From contig NZ_CP123923.1 of assembly GCF_030450125.1 (NCBI RefSeq), forward strand, positions 7,535,001-7,599,000: 64,000 nt of DNA, written 5' to 3'. Source of the stretch: Streptomyces sp. WP-1 (GTDB lineage Bacteria > Actinomycetota > Actinomycetes > Streptomycetales > Streptomycetaceae). The translations under genes and the position numbers were made by a program. The notes beneath the pieces were generated by a model that was given only the letters and a program-made list of their open reading frames with translations, made no database searches and was not told where the DNA came from. Shown in pieces: positions 9,166 to 18,335 of this stretch; positions within the stretch are counted from its first letter, which is position 1; every line of letters begins with the position of its first letter.

Positions 9166-10196
9166 GCGACCTCCTCGGCGGAGCGGACCGCCGTCCCCGG
9201 CGCGAGCGCCGCCGCGGGCAGGAAACGGGGGCCGTCGGTGGCTGGCCGGGGCACGGGACCGGTCCGCGCCCGCAGCCGGGCCGCCGCCACCCGGACCAGC
9301 CCGTCGACGGCGACCACCGCTCTGCGCCGCCGCTCGACCACCGACCGCCGGTGCAGCACGGTGTAGCCGTCGCGGGCGACGGCGTCGAGGATGCCGCCGT
9401 ACAGGACGGCGGCGGTACGGATGCAGGGCCGCGCCACCGGATCGAGCAGCTGGATCCCGGGGACCGCCGACCGGTAGACACCGCGGATCAGTGCCTCGAA
9501 CTCCCTGAGCGCGGCGGTGATCCGGCGGTCCGGGCGCCCCGCCGCGCGACTCCAGGACAGCAGTTCCCGGTCGACGCCATGACCGGCGAGCAGATCGCCG
9601 GGCAGGTAGACGCGCCCGCGGTCCAAATCCTCGCCGACGTCCCGCAGGAAGTTGCTGAGCTGGAAGGCGACGCCGAGCGCCGCGGCGTACGGCGCGGCCT
9701 CCTCCCGAGGCACCACCGTGCCCAGCACGGGCAGCATCTCAAGACCGATCACCGCCGCGGAGCCGTGCATGTACGCCCGCAGATCGGCGTAGGTGGGGTA
9801 GGCCGTCACGACCAGGTCGGAGCGCATCGCGGCCATGAAGTCCCGGAAATGGGCGTGGTCGATGGCGTAGCGGCGGGCGGTGTCGGCGAGCGCGTGCACC
9901 ACGGGCTCGCCGCTGCCGCCCCGCCGCAGCCCCTCCTCCAGTTCCGTCTGGAGCCGCGCCAGCGCCCGCGCGCGCACCTCGGCGCCGGCCCCGGAGGCGA
10001 GGCAGTCGACGATGTCATCGGCCCAGCGGGCGAAGCCGTACAGGGCGTGCACGGCGGACCGGCGCTCGACCGGCAGCAGCCGGGTGGCGAGGAAGTACGT
10101 CCTGCCGTGCCGGGCGTTGAGGGCGCGGCAGTGGCGGTAGGCCGCGCGCAGTGCCGGGTCGGTGATCCCGGCCGCGGCCAGCTCTCGATCGGTCAT
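9162..10196 (-). CDS. crtB: Phytoene synthase
   Basis: Joins two geranylgeranyl diphosphates to phytoene, the first committed carotenoid step. The 344-residue product has both Asp-rich metal sites of the squalene/phytoene synthase family: [14 protein letters not shown] (about residue 45) and [19 protein letters not shown] (about 175), and also starts its core with [12 protein letters not shown] at 10196 overlaps the crtI stop (ATGA); its own stop overlaps the Rieske start. Length is slightly above the family norm because of a Pro/Arg-rich tail. Confidence 0.93.
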   Translation of the reverse strand: MTDRELAAAGITDPALRAAYRHCRALNARHGRTYFLATRLLPVERRSAVHALYGFARWADDIVDCLASGAGAEVRARALARLQTELEEGLRRGGSGEPVVHALADTARRYAIDHAHFRDFMAAMRSDLVVTAYPTYADLRAYMHGSAAVIGLEMLPVLGTVVPREEAAPYAAALGVAFQLSNFLRDVGEDLDRGRVYLPGDLLAGHGVDRELLSWSRAAGRPDRRITAALREFEALIRGVYRSAVPGIQLLDPVARPCIRTAAVLYGGILDAVARDGYTVLHRRSVVERRRRAVVAVDGLVRVAAARLRARTGPVPRPATDGPRFLPAAALAPGTAVRSAEEVA

Positions 10197-11983
10197 CCCG
10201 TCCCGCCTTCGTTCGTGGGGTCGGCCAGGAGGTCGTCCGGCGCATCGGGTCGCCTCGCGGCGACCGGGGGGTGCGGTGAGGAGGCCGACGGTTCCCGCGC
10301 GTCGGCGAGCCCGGCGGGCGGTGCCGCGTCCGCTCGCCGGACAACCGCCGGGGTCCGCCCGGCGGCCGGGCCCCCGGACGGCGGCGCGGAACTCGTGGGG
10401 GCCGGGGCGGCGGTCCGGGCGGCGCGTACGGCGGTCCGGGCGGCGCGTACGGCGGTCCGGGCGGCGATCGTGGAGGGGCGCGCGCGGATGCTTCGGCGCG
10501 GTGGGACGCCCGTGACGCGGGCCGCGGCCAGCTTCCCGGACAGCAGCACGGTCGGCACACCGACCCCGGGTGTGGTGCCGCAGCCGGCCAGGACCGCGTT
10601 CTCGGTGCCGCGCACCAGGTTGCGCGGCCGGAACGGGCCGGTCTGCGCGAAGGTGTGGGCGGCCGAGAAAGGGGTGCCCGCCGCGTGCCCCAGGGCGTGC
10701 CAGTCGGCCGGGGTGACCAGGCACTCCGCCTCGATGGCGGCTTCGAGCCCGGTCAGTCCGCGCCGCTCCAGCTCCCGCAGCAGGGTGTCCCGGTAGCGCG
10801 GGCCGAGGTCGGACCAGGCCGCCGCGTCCGGCCCGATGTCGGTGTTGGGGCAGGGGGCGAGGACGTAGTGCAGGTGGCGGCCCCGCGGCGCGAGGCCCGG
10901 GTCCGTGGCGGTGGGGCGGGTGACCAGCAGTGACGGGTCGCTCATCAGCTCCCCGGCGCGGGTGAGTTCGTCGAATGTGGAGTGCCACGCCGCGCCGAAC
11001 GAGATCGTGTGGTGGGCGAGATGGGGCCAGGTGCGGTCCGTGCCGGCGTGCAGCACGACCGCGGACGGCGAGTGCCGCAGCCCGAGCGGTCTGCGCGGCC
11101 GGCGGCCGAGCAGCCGGTAGGCGACGGGCAGGTCCGGGGTGAGGACGACCGCGTCGCACGGGATGCGGCCGGTGTCCGTGACGACGGCCGTGATCCGCCC
11201 GCCCGACCGCTCCAGCCGGGTCACCCGCTGTCCGAAGCACAGCTCGGCACCAGCTTCGGCGGCCGCCTCCGCCATCGCCCGCGGCAGCGCGTGCATGCCG
11301 CCCCGGGGGAAGTACACGCCGGCGACGGTGTCCATGTAGGCGATGACCGCGTACGCGGCCAGCGCCCGCGCCGGGGGCACACCCGCGTACAGGGCCTGGA
11401 AGGAGAACACCCGGCGCAGCCGCTCGTCGCCCAGGAAGCGGCCGATCCGGGCGTCCAGGCGGCCGAAGCCGCCCAGCGCCGCCAGCCGGGCGAGGTCGGC
11501 GTTGAGCAGACCCAGGGGCGAGTCGAAGTTGGCGTCGATGAACCGGCGCATCTGGGCCCGGTACAGCCGCTGGAGCCAGTCGCGCAGCCGCCGGTAGCCC
11601 GCCGCCTCGGCCGCCCCGGCGAACCGCTCCACCTCGGCGGCCATCGCGTCCGCGCCGGTGTGCACGTCGAGGCTGCTGCCGTCCGCGAAGCAGGCCCGGT
11701 AGGCCGGGTGCAGGGGGATCAGCTCGACCCGCTCCCGCAGGCTGTCGCCGACGGCGGCGAACGCCTCGTCGGCCAGCTCGGGCATGGTCAGCACGGTGGG
11801 CCCGGTGTCGATCCGGTAACCGGCCAGGTCGAGGCGCCCGGCTCTGCCTCCCGGCAGTTCCTCGCGCTCGACGACGGTGACCCGCCGCCCGGCGCCCAGC
11901 AGATGCAGTGCCGCCGACAGCCCGGCCAGTCCGGCGCCGACGACCACCACATGGTCCGTGGGACCGGGCAGGGTGCGCGTCAC
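10193..11983 (-). CDS. crtI: Phytoene desaturase with a repetitive C-terminal extension
   Basis: Desaturates phytoene to lycopene. The 596-residue product begins with a dinucleotide-binding fold ([21 protein letters not shown], then GGRAGR) and ends its core with the FAD-binding motif [19 protein letters not shown] near residue 490, as in CrtI enzymes. GTG at 11983 overlaps the crtE stop (GTGA). Beyond the core there are about 95 extra residues with the heptad-like repeat ARTAVRA three times, then a Pro/Ala/Ser-rich tail. CrtI proteins normally end about residue 500, so this is an unusual low-complexity addition made by a 21-base tandem repeat. Confidence 0.93.
   Translation of the reverse strand: MTRTLPGPTDHVVVVGAGLAGLSAALHLLGAGRRVTVVEREELPGGRAGRLDLAGYRIDTGPTVLTMPELADEAFAAVGDSLRERVELIPLHPAYRACFADGSSLDVHTGADAMAAEVERFAGAAEAAGYRRLRDWLQRLYRAQMRRFIDANFDSPLGLLNADLARLAALGGFGRLDARIGRFLGDERLRRVFSFQALYAGVPPARALAAYAVIAYMDTVAGVYFPRGGMHALPRAMAEAAAEAGAELCFGQRVTRLERSGGRITAVVTDTGRIPCDAVVLTPDLPVAYRLLGRRPRRPLGLRHSPSAVVLHAGTDRTWPHLAHHTISFGAAWHSTFDELTRAGELMSDPSLLVTRPTATDPGLAPRGRHLHYVLAPCPNTDIGPDAAAWSDLGPRYRDTLLRELERRGLTGLEAAIEAECLVTPADWHALGHAAGTPFSAAHTFAQTGPFRPRNLVRGTENAVLAGCGTTPGVGVPTVLLSGKLAAARVTGVPPRRSIRARPSTIAARTAVRAARTAVRAARTAAPAPTSSAPPSGGPAAGRTPAVVRRADAAPPAGLADAREPSASSPHPPVAARRPDAPDDLLADPTNEGGTG
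10408..10470. repeat. 21-base tandem repeat, three copies, in the crtI 3' end
   Basis: Units start at 10408, 10429 and 10450. The first two are identical and the third diverges in its last bases. The unit length keeps the crtI frame, giving the peptide repeat ARTAVRA. Confidence 0.85.
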
Positions 11984-13419
11984 CGGCCACTCCCCGCCCC
12001 GCTGCGGACAGGATGCGCGTACGGGCCGTGCGCGGGCCGTGGACGTGCGGCGTCCCCGTCCGGCCGTTCCTCGTCCGGCCGCGCCCCGGCCGTCGCGAGC
12101 AACAGGGCGCGCAGCGGCCCGGCGCCCTCCGCGTCCAGCACCGCACGGTCGAAGTGCCGCAGCCCCCGCGCGGCGAGCCGCTCGATCCTGCTCTCCACGG
12201 CGTCGCGCGCGCCCGTCCCGACCAGCACGTCCCGCACCTGCTCAAGACCGCGTCCGGTGAGTTCCGTGTCGCCGAGCCACCGCTCCAGAACGGCCAGCGC
12301 GGCACCGTCACCGGCGGCCTCGGCCCGCGCGCGGGCGACCGCGAGAAGGTAGGTGGGCTTGCCCTCCCGGATGTCGCCACCGCACGCCTTGCCGGTCTCC
12401 CGTGGATCGCCGAAGACGTCGTCCAGGTCGTCCCGCAGCTGGAACGCCATGCCCACACAGCGGCCGGCGTCGCCCAGCCGACGCGCGGTCATGTCGTCGG
12501 CGCCCGCTGCGGCCGCCCCCAGGGCGAGGGGCCGCCCCACCGAGTACAGGGCGCTCTTCAGGCAGGCGGCCCGGCGCACCCGGGGCAGCGACCACGCCGC
12601 CGCGATCTGGCCCCGCACATCCAGGAACTGGCCCGCGACCATCTCCGTACGCATGTCGCTCCACAACCGTCGCACCACCATCGCCGTCCGGGGCGGCAGC
12701 GGCGTCTCCGCGACCAGGTCGTCGGCCCAGGCCAGCGCCAGATCCCCGGCGAGGACCGCCGCCGACTGCCCGAACCGCTCGGCCCGCTCGTCCCCCACCC
12801 GACCGGCGTACCCCTCGGCCAGGTCCGCGTGCAGCGCGGGCCGGCCGCGCCGCAGGGCAGCCCGGTCCATCACGTCGTCGTGGACGAGCGCGCACGTCTG
12901 GAGCAGTTCCAGGGCGCCTCCGATGCGCAGGGCGGCCGCTGCGGCCGCCGGATCCCGTCCGGCGCATGCCCGCACGGCCCACCACACGAGTTGCGCGCGG
13001 GTGCGCTTGCCACCCTTGAGAGTGAAGCGCGCCACCCGTTCGGCCAGTTCCTCGGCGAAGAGGGGATCGGCCGACCGGGCCCGGCGCAGGCGCTCCGCCA
13101 GCACGTCGTCGAGTACCCGGCCGACAGCGCCGGGCACGTCTGCGTCGGCCTCGCGCACTTCGGCGGAGCCGGCGAAGAACGACGCGCTTGCCACGGGGTA
13201 CGCCTCCTCGTCGTGCCGCTCCCGGCCGCGGGCCCAGGGCCCGCGCGGAAGCGACGCCCCGGCCGCCTCAGACGTCTCGGCCGCCCCAGGCGTCTCGGCC
13301 GCCCCAGGCGTCTCGGCCGCCCCAGGCGTCTCGGCCGCCTCGGACGTCTCGGCCGCCGCGGCCGTCGGTGGAGGCGCAGCGGTCGAGGCGGAGCGGTCCT
13401 TCGCGTGGGTGGGACGCAT
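11980..13419 (-). CDS. crtE: Geranylgeranyl diphosphate synthase
   Basis: Makes the C20 precursor for phytoene. ATG at 13419 is set by GGAGGGAACC just upstream. The 479-residue product has the first Asp-rich motif HDDVMD (about residue 205), KGGKRTR before it, and the second motif [13 protein letters not shown] (about residue 360), all standard for trans-isoprenyl diphosphate synthases. The first 100 residues are not part of the fold: they contain the repeat AAETPG and are Ala/Pro/Glu-rich, encoded by an 18-base tandem repeat. It is the first gene of the leftward crt operon. Confidence 0.92.
   Translation of the reverse strand: MRPTHAKDRSASTAAPPPTAAAAETSEAAETPGAAETPGAAETPGAAETSEAAGASLPRGPWARGRERHDEEAYPVASASFFAGSAEVREADADVPGAVGRVLDDVLAERLRRARSADPLFAEELAERVARFTLKGGKRTRAQLVWWAVRACAGRDPAAAAAALRIGGALELLQTCALVHDDVMDRAALRRGRPALHADLAEGYAGRVGDERAERFGQSAAVLAGDLALAWADDLVAETPLPPRTAMVVRRLWSDMRTEMVAGQFLDVRGQIAAAWSLPRVRRAACLKSALYSVGRPLALGAAAAGADDMTARRLGDAGRCVGMAFQLRDDLDDVFGDPRETGKACGGDIREGKPTYLLAVARARAEAAGDGAALAVLERWLGDTELTGRGLEQVRDVLVGTGARDAVESRIERLAARGLRHFDRAVLDAEGAGPLRALLLATAGARPDEERPDGDAARPRPAHGPYAHPVRSGAGSGR
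13270..13359. repeat. 18-base tandem repeat, five copies, in the crtE 5' end
   Basis: Five 18-base units at 13270, 13288, 13306, 13324 and 13342; units two and three are identical, the others differ at a few bases. Frame is kept, giving the hexapeptide AAETPG and variants. Confidence 0.85.
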
Positions 13420-13773
13420 CCAGGTTCCCTCCGTCGTGTGTTGTGGTCGGTCGGTCCCGTCACCCGTCTGCTTCGGTGCGGGCGGCACGGTCGGATGCGC
13501 GAACACCCCACCGGATCGCGGCAGCACCGGGATCCGCCCTCCACTACCGTGCCCTGACTCGCGCTCAGCCGCTCGCCGCGCGAGGCGCCCTGCGTCCGCC
13601 GGGGTACACAATCCGAAAGAACAGGACCCGGGACTCCGGGGGCCGGGCCGCCCTGCTCCCCGGACCGCCGTCGCGCTCCATCACCGCCGTGGACCACCGT
13701 CGCCGTAAGTCGCCTCCAGGACGGAAGACAGGAAGCCGCAGAAGAAGACAGGAAGCCGCAGAAGGGAGACACC
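13420..13773. promoter_or_regulatory. Divergent promoter region of the crtE and crtY operons
   Basis: A 354-base gene-free interval between the crtE and crtY starts that must hold both promoters. I could not place convincing -35/-10 hexamers. In other Streptomyces this interval is driven by the light-responsive LitS sigma factor under LitR, but neither regulator gene is in this window. Confidence 0.5.
13724..13763. repeat. Perfect 20-base direct duplication before crtY
   Basis: Two identical adjacent 20-base units at 13724-13743 and 13744-13763, rich in GAAG and GGAAG, ending 10 bases before the crtY GTG. Each copy brings a purine-rich stretch; the true ribosome site is the GAAGGGAG just after. 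Confidence 0.85.
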
Positions 13774-15039
13774 GTGCCGGACACGGACGTGGCCGTCCTG
13801 GGCGCGGGCGCCGCCGGGCTGTCGCTGGCCCACCGGCTCGCCGGGAGCGTTCCCGGCCTGCGCACACCGTCCGTCGTACTGGTGGACGCGCCCCCCGGCC
13901 CGCTGCGGCCGCCCCCGCGGACCTGGTGCTACTGGACGGCCGGGGGCGGGCGGTTCGACGCGGCGGTGCGGGCCGAGTGGCAGCGGCTCAGAGTGCGCCC
14001 GCGTGCCGGTGCCCCGGTCGAGGGGGACATCGCTCCGCTGCGGTACCGCATGATCCGCTCCGACGACTTCGAACGCCTCGTCCGCCGGGACCTGGCCCGC
14101 AGCACCAATGTGCGGCGACTCGAAGCCACCGTCGAGACGGTGGAGGACGTACGAGGCGGTGCTCACGTCCACCTCAGGGACTCCGGTGGGCTCGGGCATG
14201 TGCTGAGTGCCCGCTTCGTGTTCGACTCCCGCCCCCCGGGCAGCCTGCCGGCCGCCCGCACCACCCTGCTCCAGCACTTCCACGGCTGGTTCGTGCGCAC
14301 CGCCCGGCCGGTGTTCGACCCGTCCGTCGTGGAGCTGATGGACTTCCGCACCCCGCAGCCGGACCACGGCCTCTCCTTCGGTTACGTCCTGCCGACCGGG
14401 CCGTGCGAGGCGCTGGTGGAGTACACCGAGTTCTCCGGACGCTCCCTCACTCCCGACCGCTACGAGGCCGCCGTACGGCACTACGCCGACGAGGTACTGC
14501 GGCTCGGCGAACGGCTCGTCCTGGCCACCGAGACCGGCCTCATCCCGATGACCGACGCGCCGATCCCCCGGCAGACCGGAGCCCGCGTCTTCCGCATCGG
14601 TGCCGCCGGCGGAGCGACCCGGCCCGCAACCGGCTACACCTTCGCCGGACTGCAACGCCAGACCAGGGCCGTCGCCGACGCACTGCGCCGCGGACGCTTC
14701 CCACTGCCCCCCGCCGCCCACTCGGCGCGCTCCCGGGCCATGGACGCCGTCCTGCTGCGCGCGCTGGACAGCGGCCGGGCCGACGGACCGGAACTGTTCA
14801 GCCGCCTGTTCGCCCGCGTACCCATGGCACGGCTGCTGCGCTTCCTCGACGGAGACACCCGCCTGCACGAGGACCTGGCCATCGGCCTGCACGCTCCCGT
14901 GGCGCCGATGCTGCGCTCCGCCCTGGAACTGCCCCGCCTGCCGCGCCGCTCCTTCGACCTGCCCGCACCACCGTGTCCGCCGCCCCTTCCCGCGCCGGGT
15001 CCGCACTCCTCGCACCTCCCCCCGACGGAGAACCCATGA
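13774..15039 (+). CDS. crtY: Lycopene beta-cyclase
   Basis: Cyclises lycopene to beta-carotene. The 421-residue product opens with a nucleotide-binding motif (VAVLGAGAAGLSLAHRLAG) and has PRTWCYW and LRYRMIRSDDFERLV of the CrtY-type cyclases, with GAAGGATRPATGYTF near residue 275 matching the conserved FAD-side motif. GTG at 13774 follows AGAAGGGAG. Its stop overlaps the next ATG (ATGA). The last 30 residues are Pro-rich. First gene of the rightward crt operon. Confidence 0.9.
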   Translation: MPDTDVAVLGAGAAGLSLAHRLAGSVPGLRTPSVVLVDAPPGPLRPPPRTWCYWTAGGGRFDAAVRAEWQRLRVRPRAGAPVEGDIAPLRYRMIRSDDFERLVRRDLARSTNVRRLEATVETVEDVRGGAHVHLRDSGGLGHVLSARFVFDSRPPGSLPAARTTLLQHFHGWFVRTARPVFDPSVVELMDFRTPQPDHGLSFGYVLPTGPCEALVEYTEFSGRSLTPDRYEAAVRHYADEVLRLGERLVLATETGLIPMTDAPIPRQTGARVFRIGAAGGATRPATGYTFAGLQRQTRAVADALRRGRFPLPPAAHSARSRAMDAVLLRALDSGRADGPELFSRLFARVPMARLLRFLDGDTRLHEDLAIGLHAPVAPMLRSALELPRLPRRSFDLPAPPCPPPLPAPGPHSSHLPPTENP

Positions 15040-15764
15040 CGCTGCTGCGCGACGAAGACCTCGCCGCCGCCTTCGACCACGCCTCCCGCAGCTACGACGC
15101 CCTCGTGGCCGCCAACCCCGGCTACCACGCCGACCTGCGCCGCTCGGTGCGCCGGCTCGGCCTGCCCGGACAGGGGCGGGGGCTGCGCCTGCTCGACCTC
15201 GGCTGCGGCACCGGGGCGTCCACCGCGGCGCTGCGCTCCGTCCTCCCCGCCGCCGAGGTCACGGCCGTCGACGCCTCGGCCGGCATGCTCGGGCGGGCCG
15301 CGGCCAAACCGTGGGCGGACGGGGTGACCTTCGTACACGCCCCCGCCGAACGCCTGACCGAGGCCGGGGTGAGCGGCCCCTTCGACGCGGTGTTCGCGGC
15401 CTACCTCCTGCGCAACGTCACCGATCCCGACGCCGTACTCGCCGCCGCGCGCGGCCTGTTGCGCGCGGGCGGCCGGCTCTGCGTGCACGACTACACGCTC
15501 AGCGGACGGCGCGTCGACCGCGCGGTGTGGACGCTGGTGTGCCGGGGTGTCGTACAGCCCGCGGCGACCCTGCTGGGGGACGGGCGGCTGTACCGGCATC
15601 TGTGGCGCAGTGTCGTGGAGTTCGACACCGCCGGACGCTTCGCGCACCGGCTGCGCACGGCCGGATTCGACCAGGTGCGCGCGCTGCCGCTGCCGGGCTG
15701 GCAGACGGGCATCGCCCACACCTTCGTCGCGCGGCGGCCGTACGGCCACGGGGCGGAGGCATGA
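15036..15764 (+). CDS. crtT: SAM-dependent methyltransferase of the carotenoid cluster
   Basis: A 242-residue class I methyltransferase: motif I is LRLLDLGCGTGASTAALRS (about residue 50), followed by VTAVDASAGML and FDAVFAAYLLRNVTDPDAVL, the UbiE-like pattern. ATG overlaps the crtY stop, and its own stop overlaps the crtU ATG. Genes called crtT occupy this slot in other Streptomyces crt clusters. The acceptor is not established from sequence. Confidence 0.85.
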   Translation: MTLLRDEDLAAAFDHASRSYDALVAANPGYHADLRRSVRRLGLPGQGRGLRLLDLGCGTGASTAALRSVLPAAEVTAVDASAGMLGRAAAKPWADGVTFVHAPAERLTEAGVSGPFDAVFAAYLLRNVTDPDAVLAAARGLLRAGGRLCVHDYTLSGRRVDRAVWTLVCRGVVQPAATLLGDGRLYRHLWRSVVEFDTAGRFAHRLRTAGFDQVRALPLPGWQTGIAHTFVARRPYGHGAEA

Positions 15765-17383
15765 GGGCCCCCCGCCAGGCCGCCCCCCGCCAGGGCGCGG
15801 CACGCCGGGCCGCCCCTCGCCAGGGCGCCGCACGCCGGGGCCGCGACCGGCGGGCCCGGATGCTGCCGGCCCCGCCCGGCGCCCCCCGGGCCGGGGAAGA
15901 CCGGCCGTCGGTGGCGGTGGTCGGCGGGGGCATCGCCGGCCTGGCCGCCGCCACCGCGCTCGCCGAGCGCGGGGTGGCCGTCACCGTGTACGAGCGGCGC
16001 CCCTACCTCGGCGGGCGGGTCGGCGGATGGCCGACCCGGCTGCGCGACGGCTCCCCGGCGACCATGAGCCGCGGGTTCCACGCCTTCTTCCGCCAGTACT
16101 ACAACCTGCGCGGGTTGCTGCGCCGGACGGATCCCGCACTGGAGCGGCTCACCGCCCTTGCGGACTACCCGCTGCTGCACGCCGACGGACTGCGCGACAG
16201 CTTCCGGCACATCCCGCGCACCCCGCCCCTCAGCGCCATGGGCTTCGTGGCGCTCAGCCCCTCCTTCCGGCCGACGGACCTGCGCGCCATGAACCCGTTC
16301 GCGGCCCTGCCCCTGCTCGACGTGCGTGTGCCCGAGGTGTACGACCGGCTGGACGGCACCAGCGCCCATGCCTTCCTGGACGCCGTGCGCTTCCCGGACA
16401 GCGCCCGTCACCTGGCCTTCGAGGTGTTCTCCCGCAGTTTCTTCGCCGACCCGCGGGACCTGTCGGCGGCCGAGATGGCGCTCATGTTCCACATCTATTT
16501 CCTGGGTTCCGCCGAAGGGCTGCTGTTCGACGTGCCCCGGGACTCCTTCCCGGCCGCCCTGTGGGACCCGCTCGCCGACTACCTGACCCGGCACCGCGCC
16601 GAGATCCGCACCGGCACGTCGGTCCAGCACATCGCGCCCGTCGCGGACGGCGGTCTCGTGGTCGCCTGCGAACGGGACGAGCGGCGCTACGACGGGGTCG
16701 TCCTCGCCCTGGACAGCGCGGGACTGCGCTCGCTGGTCGAGCAGTGCCCGCGGCTGGGCGACGCCTCCTGGCGCGAGCGGGTCGAACGGCTGCGCACCGC
16801 CCCGCCCTTCCTGGTCAGCCGGCTGTGGCTGGACCGGCCCGTCGCACCCGACCGGCCCGCCTTCCTCGGCACCAGCGGCTTCGGCACCCTCGACAACATC
16901 AGCGTGCTGGAACGCTACGAGGACGAGGCGGCCCGCTGGAGCGGGCGCACCGGGGGGTCCGTCGTCGAACTGCACGCCTACGCCGTGCCGCCGGGAGCCG
17001 CCCGGGACGTCGAACAGAAGCGCCTCCTCGGCCAACTGCACCGCGTCTACCCGGAGACCAGCACGGCGACCGTCCTCGACGCCCGTCACGAGTGGCACGA
17101 GGACTGCCCCATGTTCCCGGTGGGCGGCTACCGCGACCGGCCCACCGTCCGCACCCCGCACCCACGCGTGGTCCTGGCCGGCGACCTGGTCCGCACCGGG
17201 CTGCCCGTGGCCCTCATGGAACGGGCGGCCACGAGCGGCTTCCTCGCGGCCAACGCCCTGCTGGAACAGTGGGGCGTGCGGGGACAGACGCTATGGACGG
17301 TGCCGGACCGAGGGCGCAACGCGCTCCTCCGCGCACTGGCCGCATGGGGGCGGACGCCCGCCGTCGGCGGACGGCGTACCTGA
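15761..17383 (+). CDS. crtU: Beta-carotene desaturase/methyltransferase (isorenieratene synthase)
   Basis: Converts beta-ionone rings to aromatic phi-rings, giving isorenieratene. The 540-residue flavoprotein starts its fold at SVAVVGGGIAGLAAATALAE (about residue 50), then YERRPYLGGRVGGWPT, FHAFFRQYYNLR and the C-terminal FAD motif VVLAGDLVRTGLPVALMERA. The first 45 residues are an Arg/Ala/Pro-rich repeat (PRQGAARRA twice), absent from the fold; an internal start near residue 34 is possible. ATGA overlap with crtT. Confidence 0.9.
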   Translation: MRAPRQAAPRQGAARRAAPRQGAARRGRDRRARMLPAPPGAPRAGEDRPSVAVVGGGIAGLAAATALAERGVAVTVYERRPYLGGRVGGWPTRLRDGSPATMSRGFHAFFRQYYNLRGLLRRTDPALERLTALADYPLLHADGLRDSFRHIPRTPPLSAMGFVALSPSFRPTDLRAMNPFAALPLLDVRVPEVYDRLDGTSAHAFLDAVRFPDSARHLAFEVFSRSFFADPRDLSAAEMALMFHIYFLGSAEGLLFDVPRDSFPAALWDPLADYLTRHRAEIRTGTSVQHIAPVADGGLVVACERDERRYDGVVLALDSAGLRSLVEQCPRLGDASWRERVERLRTAPPFLVSRLWLDRPVAPDRPAFLGTSGFGTLDNISVLERYEDEAARWSGRTGGSVVELHAYAVPPGAARDVEQKRLLGQLHRVYPETSTATVLDARHEWHEDCPMFPVGGYRDRPTVRTPHPRVVLAGDLVRTGLPVALMERAATSGFLAANALLEQWGVRGQTLWTVPDRGRNALLRALAAWGRTPAVGGRRT

Positions 17384-18150
17384 AGGGCACCTTCCGGGGC
17401 GGGAGGCCGTACGGCGCAGCGGCTCGGTGAACTACGGCCGGACGGTGGTCCGGCGAGGTCTGACGCGGCCCGGCACGTCCGGCACGTCCGGCACGTCCGG
17501 CACGTCCGGCGCGGTCCGGCCGGGGATGGTCGCCGCGGCCGACCAGGTGACCGGAGCGGACCCACTGCCGGGGGCGCCGAACCCGGGGGAGACGATCACC
17601 GTGGCCGGGGTAGGCGATCACCGCGCCCGAGGGAGGGACGATCACCGCGCCCGGCACCGGATCGTCGGCATGGCCCGGGACGGAGAACGCCGGACACGTC
17701 CCCGGGGCCCGCACCGCGACCGACCGGAGATTCCGCAATGAGCGCCGCGCCCGGCGGACGCACGCGTTCCGCGCTCGGGCCTCCTGACCGAACGCGACCT
17801 GTCCGGCCCGGCACCGGGCGGAGGCGGTGTAGGACCGGCGGCCATGTCGTCCCCGCTCCCACGACGACGGAGCGGGCCGGCGGCTCCCCGGTCCGTGCAG
17901 TGACACGCGTGCCGGGACCACGGCCCGGGCGCGCGCCGCTGCGCGAAGAGGGAGGCCGTCGTTCCCCTTCCGCATCCCGGAGTCCGTCCCGATGGCGGCA
18001 GAACACCCGTCCCCACTGCATGACGTGACCCCTTGTCAGTGAGCGCACCCCTCCTTACCTTTGTGCAGCGAATCCTCGGCCCGGCGGGTCCACCCGCCCG
18101 CGTCGGCCGTTTCCTGCTCTTCAGCGCACGACACACCCTGGAGGCGTCAC
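17384..18150. other. Gene-free interval between crtU and the lanthipeptide locus
   Basis: In 767 bases no frame has both a ribosome site and protein-like content. It contains the 9-base minisatellite at 17471-17506 and several GATCACCG repeats at 17595-17650. TTGTCA at 18033 and TTACCT at 18055, 16 bases apart, form a weak candidate promoter for the precursor gene. Confidence 0.5.
17471..17506. repeat. 9-base tandem repeat, four copies
   Basis: Four perfect copies of CGGCACGTC in a gene-free interval, about 90 bases after crtU. Function not apparent. Confidence 0.85.
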
Positions 18151-18333
18151 ATGCCCGTAGCCGTGCCGGATCTTCTTCAAGCCGACGGATTCCGCGACGC
18201 GGGTCCGCTGGAGATCGACGACGAGGCGATCGCGTTCGAGGACGACGACCGTGGCGACCGCGAGCCCACGGCGTGTCTCGCCGACCCCTGGGTGACCGCC
18301 ACCACCCGCTTCTCCTGTGACCTGAACGCGTAG
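18151..18333 (+). CDS. Lanthipeptide precursor peptide
   Basis: A 60-residue peptide, ATG at 18151 with GGAGG seven bases upstream, ending two bases before the synthetase gene. The leader (about 1-38) is acidic (LEIDDEAIAFEDDD). The C-terminal core starts near residue 39 and has Thr40, Cys42, Thr49, Thr51, Thr52, Ser55 and Cys56: two cysteines and five hydroxy residues, enough for two (methyl)lanthionine rings. Its small size, acidic leader and position directly before a LanKC/LanL-type enzyme identify it. The longer upstream frame lacks a ribosome site. Leader cleavage site unknown. Confidence 0.85.
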   Translation: MPVAVPDLLQADGFRDAGPLEIDDEAIAFEDDDRGDREPTACLADPWVTATTRFSCDLNA

Positions 18334-18335
18334 CG

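Noticed and set aside
17427..17741. Rightward frame with repeated GTS tripeptides after crtU
   Set aside because: The repeat comes from the 9-base minisatellite; no ribosome site and no protein-like content elsewhere.
18061..18150. Extension of the lanthipeptide precursor upstream to 18061
   Set aside because: No ribosome site, while ATG 18151 has GGAGG at ideal distance.
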